Assembly: GCA_029262735.1 (NCBI GenBank)
Contig: JAJCYY010000015.1
Span: forward strand, 62,001 to 126,000
Direction: 5' to 3'
From: Chloroflexota bacterium
GTDB lineage: Bacteria; Chloroflexota; Dehalococcoidia; Lucifugimonadales; Lucifugimonadaceae
DNA length: 64,000 nucleotides
Positions 51,093 to 58,205 of this stretch are shown here, piece after piece; position 1 is the first letter of the stretch, and every line of letters starts with the position of its first letter. The position numbers were made by a program, and so were the translations under genes. The notes beneath the pieces were generated by a model that was given only the letters and a program-made list of their open reading frames with translations, was not told where the DNA came from and searched no databases.

Positions 51093-51221
51093 CGCACGGT
51101 TCCTTCACTTGGGCACGAAATTTCATCGCCGAGACCGGTACCCTCTGACCAGGGGAATACCCGTCCAAGTCTATCGGCGCGCCATAAATCGAACCCATGT
51201 ATTCAGATGGGAATCTGGCTG

Positions 51222-51243
51222 GATTGTGGTACAGATTGTGGTA
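51222..51243 (+). repeat. Paired GATTGTGGTA repeats, right end (arm-type sites)
   Basis: GATTGTGGTA at 51222-51231 and 51234-51243, same orientation and 12-base period as the left-end pair at 34017-34038. The pair is 52 bases from the tRNA-side att repeat. Likely binding sites for integrase or Xis. Confidence 0.6.
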
Positions 51244-51295
51244 TTGCGGGTAAGCCAAGGGCTGAGTGGATTACTCACTCGCAATACGGATTGAA

Positions 51296-51342
51296 CTTGG
51301 TCGGGGTGACAGGATTCGAACCTGTGACCCCCCGCTCCCAAA
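51296..51342 (-). repeat. Proximal att site within tRNA-Pro
   Basis: 47 bases identical to 33875-33921; it covers the 3' part of the intact tRNA gene from the anticodon loop to the CCA end plus two bases. Integration here keeps the tRNA whole, as is normal for tRNA-targeting tyrosine integrases. Confidence 0.9.
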
Positions 51343-51372
51343 GCGGGTGCGCTACCACTGCGCCACACCCCG
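51298..51372 (-). tRNA. tRNA-Pro (anticodon TGG)
   Basis: Cloverleaf read on the minus strand: acceptor CGGGGTG paired with CACCCCG, D arm GCGC-AGTGGTA-GCGC, anticodon stem CCCGC/GCGGG with loop TTTGGGA (anticodon TGG, codon CCA), five-base variable loop, T arm ACAGG-TTCGAAT-CCTGT, discriminator A and encoded CCA. All stems pair perfectly. It is the integration target of the adjacent element. Confidence 0.97.
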
Positions 51373-51475
51373 ACCGGTCAACCTGTCTATTGTAGCGGTC
51401 AGCGCCAGCCCCACCTACTGCGATATCGCCTGAATATGGACCGTCTATGGCTTCGTGCCATCTACATTTGCCAAC

Positions 51476-51601
51476 CCCCTACTGCCACGCACCGTTATCC
51501 CGGCCCACTTCACCCGTCAGCCCGCGCCATCCCAGATCGCTGCACTCCCCTACTGCCTCGCACCGCTGTGCCGGCCCACTTCACCAGTCACCCGCTCCGC
51601 C
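51476..51601 (+). repeat. Imperfect direct repeat upstream of EndoQ-like gene
   Basis: A segment beginning CCCCTACTGCC (51476-51528) recurs at 51547-51601, period 71 bases, with shared blocks CGCACCG and CCGGCCCACTTCACC. A shorter related piece (CCACCTACTGC) is near 51411. There is no coding sense; TACACT at 51632-51637 lies 8 bases before the next ATG and could be a -10 for a leaderless transcript. Confidence 0.5.
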
Positions 51602-51645
51602 ACGAAACCCTTCGCGTCGCCAACCCTCCGCTACACTCTTCCACC

Positions 51646-52878
51646 ATGGCACAGCACCGGCTCATCGCAGACCTACACCTCCACTCTCGTTACTCGTTAG
51701 CCACAAGCCCGCAGCTCAACATCGAAACGCTCGCTACAACCGCAACCCGAAAAGGCATCGACCTCCTTGCAGCCCCCGATTTCACGCACCCCGTGTGGCG
51801 GCAAGAGATGCGCAACTCCCTGGAACCGGCGGGTAGCGGCGTCTTCCGACGTCGAGACCAGCAAAACGGCCCTACGTTCCTCCTGACTACCGAGATCGCC
51901 TGCATCTGGCGGCACCAGGATCGCTCTCGCCGTGTCCACGTCCTGCTCATGGCGCCTTCGTTTGATGCCGCGGAAAAAATCAGCGCAACGCTGGCCAACT
52001 ACCAGAACCTCGAATCTGACGGCCGACCGATGATCAAGCTCTCAGCCGAAGACCTGTACTCTGCCGCGCTGGACGCTGACAACCGTTGTGTGCTGTTCCC
52101 GGCTCATGTTTGGACTCCCTGGTACGGCGTCTATGGATCCAAGTCCGGCTTCGACTCGCTGGAGGAGTGCTTCGGCGAACACACAAACCGCGTTCCTGCT
52201 GTCGAAACCGGGCTTTCCAGCAACCCGCACATGAACTGGGCAGTCAGCGACATCAGCAATCGTGCCATAGTCTCGTTCTCCGATGCTCATTCACCAGCCA
52301 CGATGGGGCGAGAGCTGACGGTCCTCGATGCCGAGTCGGACTACGAATCGGTGAGGTCCGCACTGTTCGAGAACCGAGTCGTTGAGACGATCGAGTTCCA
52401 TCCCGAACACGGCAAGTACCACATGAACGGGCATCGCAAGTGCGACGTGAAGCTGAGTTCAGAAGAGACTCCGCCAGACGGGCGATGTCCTGTTTGCCAC
52501 CGTCCATTGACGCTTGGCGTGTTACACCGGGTGAATCAACTCGCCGATTCGGCACCAGAACCGTTACGGCTCGAAGACGGGCTGCTCCACGGTTCCGGCC
52601 CCAACAACCGTCCGTTTCGTCAGCTTGTTCCCCTGAGAGAACTGATCTCGCAGGCGGTCTCAGCAGGTGTGGGCACGAAGAAAGTGAGCAGCGCCTACTC
52701 GGCACTCGTCGATTATTTCAAGACTGAACTCAACGTGCTGATCTCAGCATCTGAAGACGACCTTGCGAGGATAGCCGGTGATCTGACGGCCGAAATGATC
52801 ATCGCTGTACGAGAAGGTCGTGTGCATGTCGAAGCGGGATTCGACGGTGTATACGGAACCGTTTCAGCACGATTCTGA
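51646..52878 (+). CDS. EndoQ-like PHP-domain endonuclease
   Basis: A 410-residue protein starting MAQHRLIADLHLHSRYSLAT. The PHP metal motif D-L-H-L-H-S is at the start, with further ligands in 'GIDLLAAPDFTHPVW', 'TFLLTTEIACIWR' and the final 'RAIVSFSDAHSP'. 'CVLFPAHVWTPWYGVYGSKS' and 'ECFGEHTNRVPAVETGLSSN' are typical of endonuclease Q, and a zinc-finger-like 'HRKCDVKLSSEETPPDGRCP' with VCHRPLTLG follows, as in EndoQ. EndoQ nicks 5' of deaminated bases (uracil, hypoxanthine) and abasic sites. The 70-residue upstream extension (to 51436) is low-complexity and rejected. It is outside the mobile element. Confidence 0.85.
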   Translation: MAQHRLIADLHLHSRYSLATSPQLNIETLATTATRKGIDLLAAPDFTHPVWRQEMRNSLEPAGSGVFRRRDQQNGPTFLLTTEIACIWRHQDRSRRVHVLLMAPSFDAAEKISATLANYQNLESDGRPMIKLSAEDLYSAALDADNRCVLFPAHVWTPWYGVYGSKSGFDSLEECFGEHTNRVPAVETGLSSNPHMNWAVSDISNRAIVSFSDAHSPATMGRELTVLDAESDYESVRSALFENRVVETIEFHPEHGKYHMNGHRKCDVKLSSEETPPDGRCPVCHRPLTLGVLHRVNQLADSAPEPLRLEDGLLHGSGPNNRPFRQLVPLRELISQAVSAGVGTKKVSSAYSALVDYFKTELNVLISASEDDLARIAGDLTAEMIIAVREGRVHVEAGFDGVYGTVSARF

Positions 52879-53085
52879 GCCCCCCGGGCGATATCGGCCC
52901 GCGTATGAGCGTGGTGGTGCCCCGGTTTGCCTGAACTGAACTGCGGCACACCACTGGCGCAGTACAACCATCGTGCACACATAACGCTGCCGTAACTCTA
53001 GCTTCACCATACTTACGCGTGCATACGATATGAGATATCGCTCGAAACGCCGCCAGTAACGGGTACGTTTGACGAGAGAGCCAGA

Positions 53086-53283
53086 ATGCTGTTTTTCAAG
53101 TGCTGCACAATCTGCAAAGGCGACCTCCTGCTGGAGGCCGACAACGACATGGCGAACCTGAAGTGCCTTCGCTGTGGCAACGAATCGTCCATCCCCGCCA
53201 ATACGCACCTCTTTGAAGTCCTCTGCAACGAACGGAGCTACCACGAAAGCAGCTTCGGGTCGGACACCATGCAGGCTGCGTAG
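53086..53283 (+). CDS. Small zinc-ribbon protein
   Basis: A 65-residue protein with two Cys pairs, C-x2-C in 'FKCCTICKGDLLLE' and C-x2-C in 'LKCLRCGNESSIPA', forming a zinc ribbon. AGAGAGCCAGA precedes the ATG. It is followed by a terminator-like hairpin. No partner or function is apparent; many such ribbons are free-standing RNA- or protein-binding modules. Confidence 0.7.
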   Translation: MLFFKCCTICKGDLLLEADNDMANLKCLRCGNESSIPANTHLFEVLCNERSYHESSFGSDTMQAA

Positions 53284-53350
53284 CGAAAGACCGGTAGCCA
53301 GCCCGTCGCAGGGCATTTCCAGACCTGAGCGCCGACACCGTGCTTAAATA

Positions 53351-53380
53351 GGCCTTCGACTCACCAGTTGGAGGCCTTTT
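53351..53380 (+). terminator. Hairpin with T-run overlapping the next gene's ribosome binding site
   Basis: GGCCTTCGACT (53351-53361) pairs with AGTTGGAGGCC (53366-53376) as an 11-bp RNA stem (two G-U pairs) around a CACC loop, followed by TTTT. This is a good intrinsic terminator for the zinc-ribbon gene. The right arm contains the GGAGG that serves the TTG start at 53384, so the same hairpin would also hide that site. Confidence 0.65.
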
Positions 53381-53383
53381 CAT

Positions 53384-54433
53384 TTGAAGATCACTTCCGT
53401 CTCAGCCGTCTACCCGCGTTACCGTCACGTCGCCAAGTCGTGGCGCACGAAGCTGTGGCAGATCGTCGTGCGCGTCGAGACCGATGCCGGAGTGACCGGA
53501 TACGGCTACGGAGGAGGCGGACTGGCCGCAGTCGAGATAGTAAACGGCCACTTCAAAGAGCTCCTCGAAGGCCGAACTCTCGATTCGACCGCAGACATTG
53601 AATCACTCTGGGACCATCTGTACTACGAAAGCATTCCCTATGGTCGAAAAGGCGTCGCCATCATGGCGCTGAGCGGCGTTGACCTGGCGCTCTGGGACGC
53701 GCTCGGCAAGGCTGAGAGCACGCCGGTCGCGGAGCTGCTCGGCGGAGTAAAAAAGGACCGCGTCCGGGCATATGCCACAGGCGCAGATACCGACTGGTAC
53801 GCGGAACTCGGCTTCTCAGCCCATAAGATGCCGCACCGCTGGAACGGCTCACCCGGAGATTTCGATTCGGCAATCGCCTCAGCGAAGCAGGCGCGTGAAG
53901 CGTTCGGCCCAGCAGCCGAGATCATGTTCGACGTCTATATGAGCTGGAACACCGAGGTTGCGGTCGAGATGGCTGGACGACTGGCCGAGTTCAAGGTGCA
54001 CTGGTTCGAGGATGTGCTGACACCGGACGACCTCGATGCCAACGCGGCGCTGCGGCCGCTGGTGAAGCCGACGCGGATTGCAGGCGGCGAGCACGAGTTC
54101 ACGCACATTGGCTTCGCAGATGTCGAGCGCGCTGGCGCTTACGACGTGTGGCAGCCCGACATCACATGGTGTGGAGGCATCACCGCCGGTCTACGAATCG
54201 TCGAAATGGGAGTAAAAGCAGGGGTGCAGGTGGTTCCGCACCGTGGAGGAGAGGTGTGGGGGCTGCACCTGATTGCGGCGTCGGACTGCCAGGATTTCGG
54301 CGAGGTGCTGCCCGGCACTCGAGACGGAGAACGAGACGAACTATGGATGGGCGAGCCGCAGGCAAAAAACGGCTACCTGGCGATCAACGATGCACCTGGT
54401 TTTGGTGTCGAACTGAACGAAGATATGCTGTGA
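53384..54433 (+). CDS. Enolase-superfamily dehydratase (mandelate racemase/rhamnonate dehydratase-like)
   Basis: A 349-residue enolase-superfamily enzyme. It has a capping domain ('GVTGYGYGGGGLAAVEIVNG') and barrel with metal ligands D183 (MFDVYMSWN), E209 (HWFEDVLTPDD) and E236 (AGGEHEFTHIGF), plus H286 in 'VVPHRGGEVWGLHLIA' as a likely general acid/base. The 'SWN', 'EDVL.PDD', 'GGEHE' and 'QPDITWCGGITAGL' set is closest to the L-rhamnonate dehydratase/mandelate racemase group, so it probably dehydrates a sugar acid. The start is TTG 53384 with GGAGG 9 bases upstream. Substrate not determined. Confidence 0.85.
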   Translation: MKITSVSAVYPRYRHVAKSWRTKLWQIVVRVETDAGVTGYGYGGGGLAAVEIVNGHFKELLEGRTLDSTADIESLWDHLYYESIPYGRKGVAIMALSGVDLALWDALGKAESTPVAELLGGVKKDRVRAYATGADTDWYAELGFSAHKMPHRWNGSPGDFDSAIASAKQAREAFGPAAEIMFDVYMSWNTEVAVEMAGRLAEFKVHWFEDVLTPDDLDANAALRPLVKPTRIAGGEHEFTHIGFADVERAGAYDVWQPDITWCGGITAGLRIVEMGVKAGVQVVPHRGGEVWGLHLIAASDCQDFGEVLPGTRDGERDELWMGEPQAKNGYLAINDAPGFGVELNEDML

Positions 54434-54579
54434 ACGAGATCATCCTCACAATTCGATGCTGACGTCGCCCTCACACTCCGGTTGTGAACAGACGCATCTG
54501 CACGTAGTCTGAAACCCTGTCTAGCCGGCAAGTCGTAGTAAAAAGCCACCGGGAAACACTGGTGAAAGGCATATTCGCC

Positions 54580-55542
54580 ATGCTCATACGGCCACTCTCC
54601 CAATCAGACTCCGAAGCAGTCCGTGAACTCGACCACAAGATCCTCGGGCCTGACCGGTCCGCAACTTGGGACACATACCTCGATCGCTTCCTCGCAATAG
54701 TCGAAATGGACGCTTTGCCGTTCCCGCCGTGGGGGTGCTTCGTCGCCGAGGAAAACGGCAGTCTCATAGGATTCCTCTTCGCCGAAAGGCAGTCGACCGT
54801 TTACGGTCTTCCGCCGGGGGCGCGCATCGTGGCCATCGCAGTTCATCCTGACAACCGGCACGACGACGTTGGAACAGGGCTTGTCAATTCACTCATAGCC
54901 CAGTGTGAAAACGAAGGGATCGAGCAGATCTTCGCAGCGCTGCTTGCAGCCGATCGCCGTGACGCAAGGTTCTTGCGATCGTTGGGCTTCGACGGCGCAG
55001 CGGTGCGCGTGTTTGTCAGGCAGGTCGGCGTAGATGGAAGCAATGGCACCGGTGAAGACGCCGGGGAGAAGCGCGCTTATGACGCCATCGTCACTCGTGT
55101 TGCGGATCAGCTGAAGCGAACGCAGGACCGCAGCGGTGAAGCTCTGAACACCGCCCTGGGCAGGGCGTCTGAGCTGACCAACGCGGCCGGTGAATTCACG
55201 TCTGAGCAGATCGAACGAGCGTCCGGATATGTTCGCCGCGACCTGTTCAGCCTGTCGGAAAACCGTGAGAGAGCATCGGTGCTGGTCCGGGACAGACTCC
55301 GGCCGTCGCGGGTCAAGGACGGCTTCCTGGCGCTTGCATCAGAGGTGATCGAACGCGCAGGCTCCGGTCTTTCGAGACTGAGCGATCGGATTGAAAAGCC
55401 GCTCCAGTTCGACACCGGCGAGGTCACAGGACCGGGCACGCTTACTTGCACAACGTGCGACTCGCAGATGCGCTTCCGTAACACAGGCCGCATCCCACCA
55501 TGCCCAAGGTGCCACGCAACAAGCTTCAAAAAGAGCTACTGA
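54580..55542 (+). CDS. GNAT acetyltransferase with C-terminal zinc ribbon
   Basis: A 320-residue protein. Residues 1-150 are a GNAT fold: 'MLIRPLSQSDSEAVRELDHK', 'GCFVAEENGSLIGFLFAERQ', the acetyl-CoA region 'IVAIAVHPDNRHDDVGTGLV' and 'DARFLRSLGFDGAAVRVFVR'. A long helical middle (about 160-280) follows, then a zinc ribbon, 'TCTTCDSQMRFRNTGRIPPC' then PRCHATSF. ATG 54580 (AAAGG upstream) is preferred to GTG 54562. GNAT plus ribbon is an unusual combination; the ribbon alone is the type seen in 'zinc ribbon-containing' proteins. Acceptor unknown. Confidence 0.75.
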   Translation: MLIRPLSQSDSEAVRELDHKILGPDRSATWDTYLDRFLAIVEMDALPFPPWGCFVAEENGSLIGFLFAERQSTVYGLPPGARIVAIAVHPDNRHDDVGTGLVNSLIAQCENEGIEQIFAALLAADRRDARFLRSLGFDGAAVRVFVRQVGVDGSNGTGEDAGEKRAYDAIVTRVADQLKRTQDRSGEALNTALGRASELTNAAGEFTSEQIERASGYVRRDLFSLSENRERASVLVRDRLRPSRVKDGFLALASEVIERAGSGLSRLSDRIEKPLQFDTGEVTGPGTLTCTTCDSQMRFRNTGRIPPCPRCHATSFKKSY

Positions 55543-55664
55543 GGATCGTTCCGGGCCCGACCTCCTGGTAGGGGCGCCGCTTGCTGCGCCCTGGCCCGCA
55601 CATAGCAGTCACGACTCAACCGCGGCATCCACCGCCCACCCAACGCAAAACGCAGCTTTGCTGC

Positions 55665-56429
55665 CTACTTCAGGGCTTTTGCTATCTGCTCGCACGCCTG
55701 CATGTAGATCGTGGCGTCGACGTTTATCGACAGATACTGCACGCCCAGGTCGATCAGCCACTTCCCCATCTCAACGTCCTTCGCATAGGAGCCAACCGCC
55801 CTGCCCTTCGCCCGCGCCTTGCCTGCCGCCACCTTCAGCGCCTCCTCAACCTTCGGATTTCGCACATCGCCCGGCAGCCCCAGCGACTGCGAGATGTCGT
55901 ACGGGCCAAGGAACAGCACATCGATGCCCTCGACCGTCATGATCTCGTCGAGGTTGTTCAGCCCGCGCTGCCCCTCGATATGCACAACGACCATCGTCTC
56001 TTCGTTCTGCTTATCGGTGTGACCCCTGCCTTCGTTAACGTAGTAGTCGCCGGCGCGGGTAAAAACCGACATTCCGCGCTCGCCCATCGGCGAATACTTA
56101 GCAGCGTGGATGACCCTGCTTGCATCATCGACGTTGTTGATCTGCGGAACCTGCACACCGTCTGCACCGATATCAAGCGCACGCAAAATGAGCCGCTCGT
56201 CGTTGTCGCCGACCCGGATGATCGGAGCGACGCCCGTGCCCTGCGCTGCGATCACCAGGTCGGTCGCAGACTCCTGTGACATCGGACCGTGCTCGGTGTC
56301 GAGAATGCAGAAGTCCATGCCCGCGTAGCCGAGCGTGTCGACCAGTGGCACGGACGGAATGATGACGAACGGCCCGACCACCGTTTCGCCCGCCTGCAAT
56401 CGCTTTTTCAAGTTGCCAAGCTGTGGCAT
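55665..56429 (-). CDS. HpcH/HpaI family aldolase
   Basis: A 254-residue class II pyruvate aldolase-fold protein starting MPQLGNLKKRLQAGETVVGP at ATG 56429 behind AGGAGAG; the 40 extra residues to 56549 are rejected. Signatures are 'GMDFCILDTEHGPMSQESAT' with the metal-site Glu region, 'PIIRVGDNDERLILRALDIG', 'ADGVQVPQINNVDDASRVIH', 'MVVVHIEGQRGLNNLDEIMT' and 'GIDVLFLGPYDISQSLGLPG'. The family performs retro-aldol cleavage of 2-keto-3-deoxy acids to pyruvate and an aldehyde. With the sugar-acid dehydratase nearby on the other strand, a sugar-acid degradation role is plausible. Confidence 0.9.
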   Translation of the reverse strand: MPQLGNLKKRLQAGETVVGPFVIIPSVPLVDTLGYAGMDFCILDTEHGPMSQESATDLVIAAQGTGVAPIIRVGDNDERLILRALDIGADGVQVPQINNVDDASRVIHAAKYSPMGERGMSVFTRAGDYYVNEGRGHTDKQNEETMVVVHIEGQRGLNNLDEIMTVEGIDVLFLGPYDISQSLGLPGDVRNPKVEEALKVAAGKARAKGRAVGSYAKDVEMGKWLIDLGVQYLSINVDATIYMQACEQIAKALK

Positions 56430-56621
56430 TTTTCTCTCCTGATGGCGCAGTAACGTGAAATTCCCATCGCCTGCCAGACGTGGATCGATTATGTACGCAG
56501 CGCCAGAGTTTATACGCGGACTCTGTGGAGTGCGGCGCGGGTGGACCATTAGCGACTGTTTCGCACCCTCACAAGGAAATATGATCCTTTTTTCTTCAAG
56601 GGAGAGCGATATCCTCAGTGC

Positions 56622-57485
56622 ATGGCAACCGCTCGCTTCGTCTTTCTCGGCACCGGCACATCAGAGCGCGTGCCGCGGGTCACATGCCTCACCAAACAGC
56701 CGCCAACCTGCGCCGTTTGCACAGACTCGCTGCGCCCCGGCTCAAAGAACTTACGCCGCAACACGTCACTGCTCGTCCAGGCAACGGGCCACTACGGCGC
56801 GCCGGTCAATATCGTCATCGACGCCGGAAAATCGTTCTATGATGCGAGCGTGCGGTGGTTCCCGGAGTTCGGCGTCACGAATCTCGACGCTGTCGTAATC
56901 ACGCATGCTCACGCCGATGCGATCGCCGGGCTGGACGACCTTCGTGACTGGACCAACAACACCCGCAGCGGCATGCCTCTTTTTGTGCGAGCACAGGATA
57001 TGCCGACGCTGTCGAAGACCCACTTCTACATCGTCGACCCTTCGATCAGGCTGAGCGGTGGCACCGTTCCTCGGCTCGAAATTGTGGAGACAGGCGAGCA
57101 GCCGTTTGACGTTCTCGGGGTGAAGTTCACGCCACTCCCGGTCGAGCACGGTCACGGCTTCTCCGCCAATGGCTACCGCATTGGCGACGTGTGCTACATC
57201 CCGGATGTTTCTGCTATTCCAGAGACAACGGAAAGGTTGATGGAAGGCTGTGAGTTGCTTGTGCTGGACGCACTGAGACCGGTGCGCACGCATGGCTCTC
57301 ACCTGTCGCTGGAGCAGGCGGTGGACCTTGTGCGAAAACTGCGACCGCCGCGGACGCTGCTAACGGGCATGGCGCACGACATCGATCACGAACCGGTCAA
57401 CCAGGAGTTGGCGAAGTTGGCAGACTCGGAAGGCCTCGACATCCAACTGGCCTACGACGGGCTGGTGATCGAAGGGGATGTGTAG
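56622..57485 (+). CDS. PhnP-like metallo-beta-lactamase fold hydrolase
   Basis: A 287-residue MBL-fold protein. It starts 'RFVFLGTGTSERVPRVTCLT', continues with a Cys pair ('TCAVCTDSLR') as in PhnP, 'NIVIDAGKSFYDASVRWFPE', the H-x-H-x-D-H-type site 'VVITHAHADAIAGLDDLRDW' (here H-A-H-A-D-A), 'LPVEHGHGFSANGYRIGDVC', 'YIPDVSAIPET' and 'LLTGMAHDIDHEP'. This is the cyclic-phosphate phosphodiesterase (PhnP-like) subfamily. The third position of the metal motif is Ala where the family usually has His, worth noting. No phosphonate genes are adjacent. Confidence 0.85.
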   Translation: MATARFVFLGTGTSERVPRVTCLTKQPPTCAVCTDSLRPGSKNLRRNTSLLVQATGHYGAPVNIVIDAGKSFYDASVRWFPEFGVTNLDAVVITHAHADAIAGLDDLRDWTNNTRSGMPLFVRAQDMPTLSKTHFYIVDPSIRLSGGTVPRLEIVETGEQPFDVLGVKFTPLPVEHGHGFSANGYRIGDVCYIPDVSAIPETTERLMEGCELLVLDALRPVRTHGSHLSLEQAVDLVRKLRPPRTLLTGMAHDIDHEPVNQELAKLADSEGLDIQLAYDGLVIEGDV

Positions 57486-57579
57486 GGGCTTCGGGCTTCG
57501 GGCTTCGGGCTTCGGGCTTCGGGCTTCGGGCTTCGGGCTTCGGGCTTCGGGCTTCGGGCTTCGGGCTTCGGGCTTCGGG
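57486..57579 (+). repeat. Heptanucleotide tandem repeat (GGGCTTC)n
   Basis: About thirteen exact copies of GGGCTTC immediately follow the stop codon of the PhnP-like gene. With seven-base units the reading frame shifts at each copy, and the open frames it creates on the minus strand (repeated S-P-K-P-E-A-R) are not real proteins. Copy number is likely variable between strains. Confidence 0.9.
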
Positions 57580-57749
57580 ACCGATTGTGCAGCATTACCC
57601 GCCTGATTGGGATATTCACATAGCGCAAACACCTTCGTCCCGAAAGGCGGGTGCCCGCTTGCCGGGTGCCCACTTGTGGGCGAGGGACCTGGGGTGGATG
57701 AGGCAACGCAGCTAAACCGCTCTCTGCATCAGCAGTTACGAGCTACGAA

Positions 57750-57832
57750 GTTGTCATTCTGAACTTGATTCAGAATCTCTCGGAGACCTATCGCGGACGG
57801 TAAGATCTCTCCGCTGCGGTCGAGATGACAAC
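57750..57832. repeat. Palindromic interspersed repeat-like element
   Basis: An 83-base unit with inverted ends GTTGTCAT ... ATGACAAC and inner pairs such as CAGAATCTC/AGATCTCTC. It looks like the small dispersed palindromes with 'TGTCAT' ends found between genes in many bacteria, though only one copy is in this window. Confidence 0.5.
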
Positions 57833-57858
57833 ACAGCGATCTGTCGTACGAGCCAACC

Positions 57859-58028
57859 CCTTCGTCCCGAAACGGAGTGAGGGACCCGGGGTGGTTGAGG
57901 CAGTGCACCGGCACCGGGCTCTGAATCAGCGATAACCATCGCCGCATCACCGGTCACTCCACGAACAAGATCACTGACCGCGCATGCCACCCTTCATCCA
58001 GGTCCCTCACTCCGTTTCGGGACGAAGG
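57859..58028. repeat. 28-bp perfect inverted repeat, arms 114 bases apart
   Basis: CCTTCGTCCCGAAACGGAGT-GAGGGACC (57859-57886) is the exact reverse complement of 58001-58028. Partial copies (CTTCGTCCCGAAAGGCGGG near 57632, GGTCCTTCGCTC ... AGGACGAAG near 58055) flank it, so several degenerate copies of one element are packed here. No open frame in 57486-58205 is convincing. Confidence 0.75.
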
Positions 58029-58205
58029 TGACTGCCCATGCTGCCCCACATCCAGGTCCTTCGCTCTTGCTCAGGACGAAGTTGGCCTTGCCGCCCTCCA
58101 GACACTGAAGATACGAGCGCAAGGGGAGACCGCTCCCATCGCTAACCGCCCACAATCCCCCCACTCCGCCTGACCGTTGCCACCAGCTATCTCGTATTGG
58201 CCCGA

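Larger units (their letters stand above)
33875..51342. mobile_element. 17.4-kb integrative element (phage-satellite-like) in tRNA-Pro
   Basis: Bounded by a perfect 47-bp direct repeat identical to the 3' part of tRNA-Pro(UGG). It holds a tyrosine integrase near the left end, a divergent xis-like HTH/primase/ATPase module, a terminase small subunit without any recognisable large terminase, portal, capsid or tail gene, and a defence-type operon with type III restriction-modification genes. Integrase, AlpA/Xis-like regulator, primase and lone TerS are the defining set of phage-inducible chromosomal islands; no conjugation genes are seen. Both ends carry paired GATTGTGGTA repeats. The exact att core cleavage position is not known. 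Confidence 0.85.

Noticed and set aside
33875-51342. Integrative conjugative element or full prophage
   Set aside because: No relaxase, VirB/TraG-like ATPase, capsid, portal, tail or large terminase genes can be seen.
57486-57579. CRISPR array
   Set aside because: Seven-base units with no spacers; a simple tandem repeat. No cas genes in the window.
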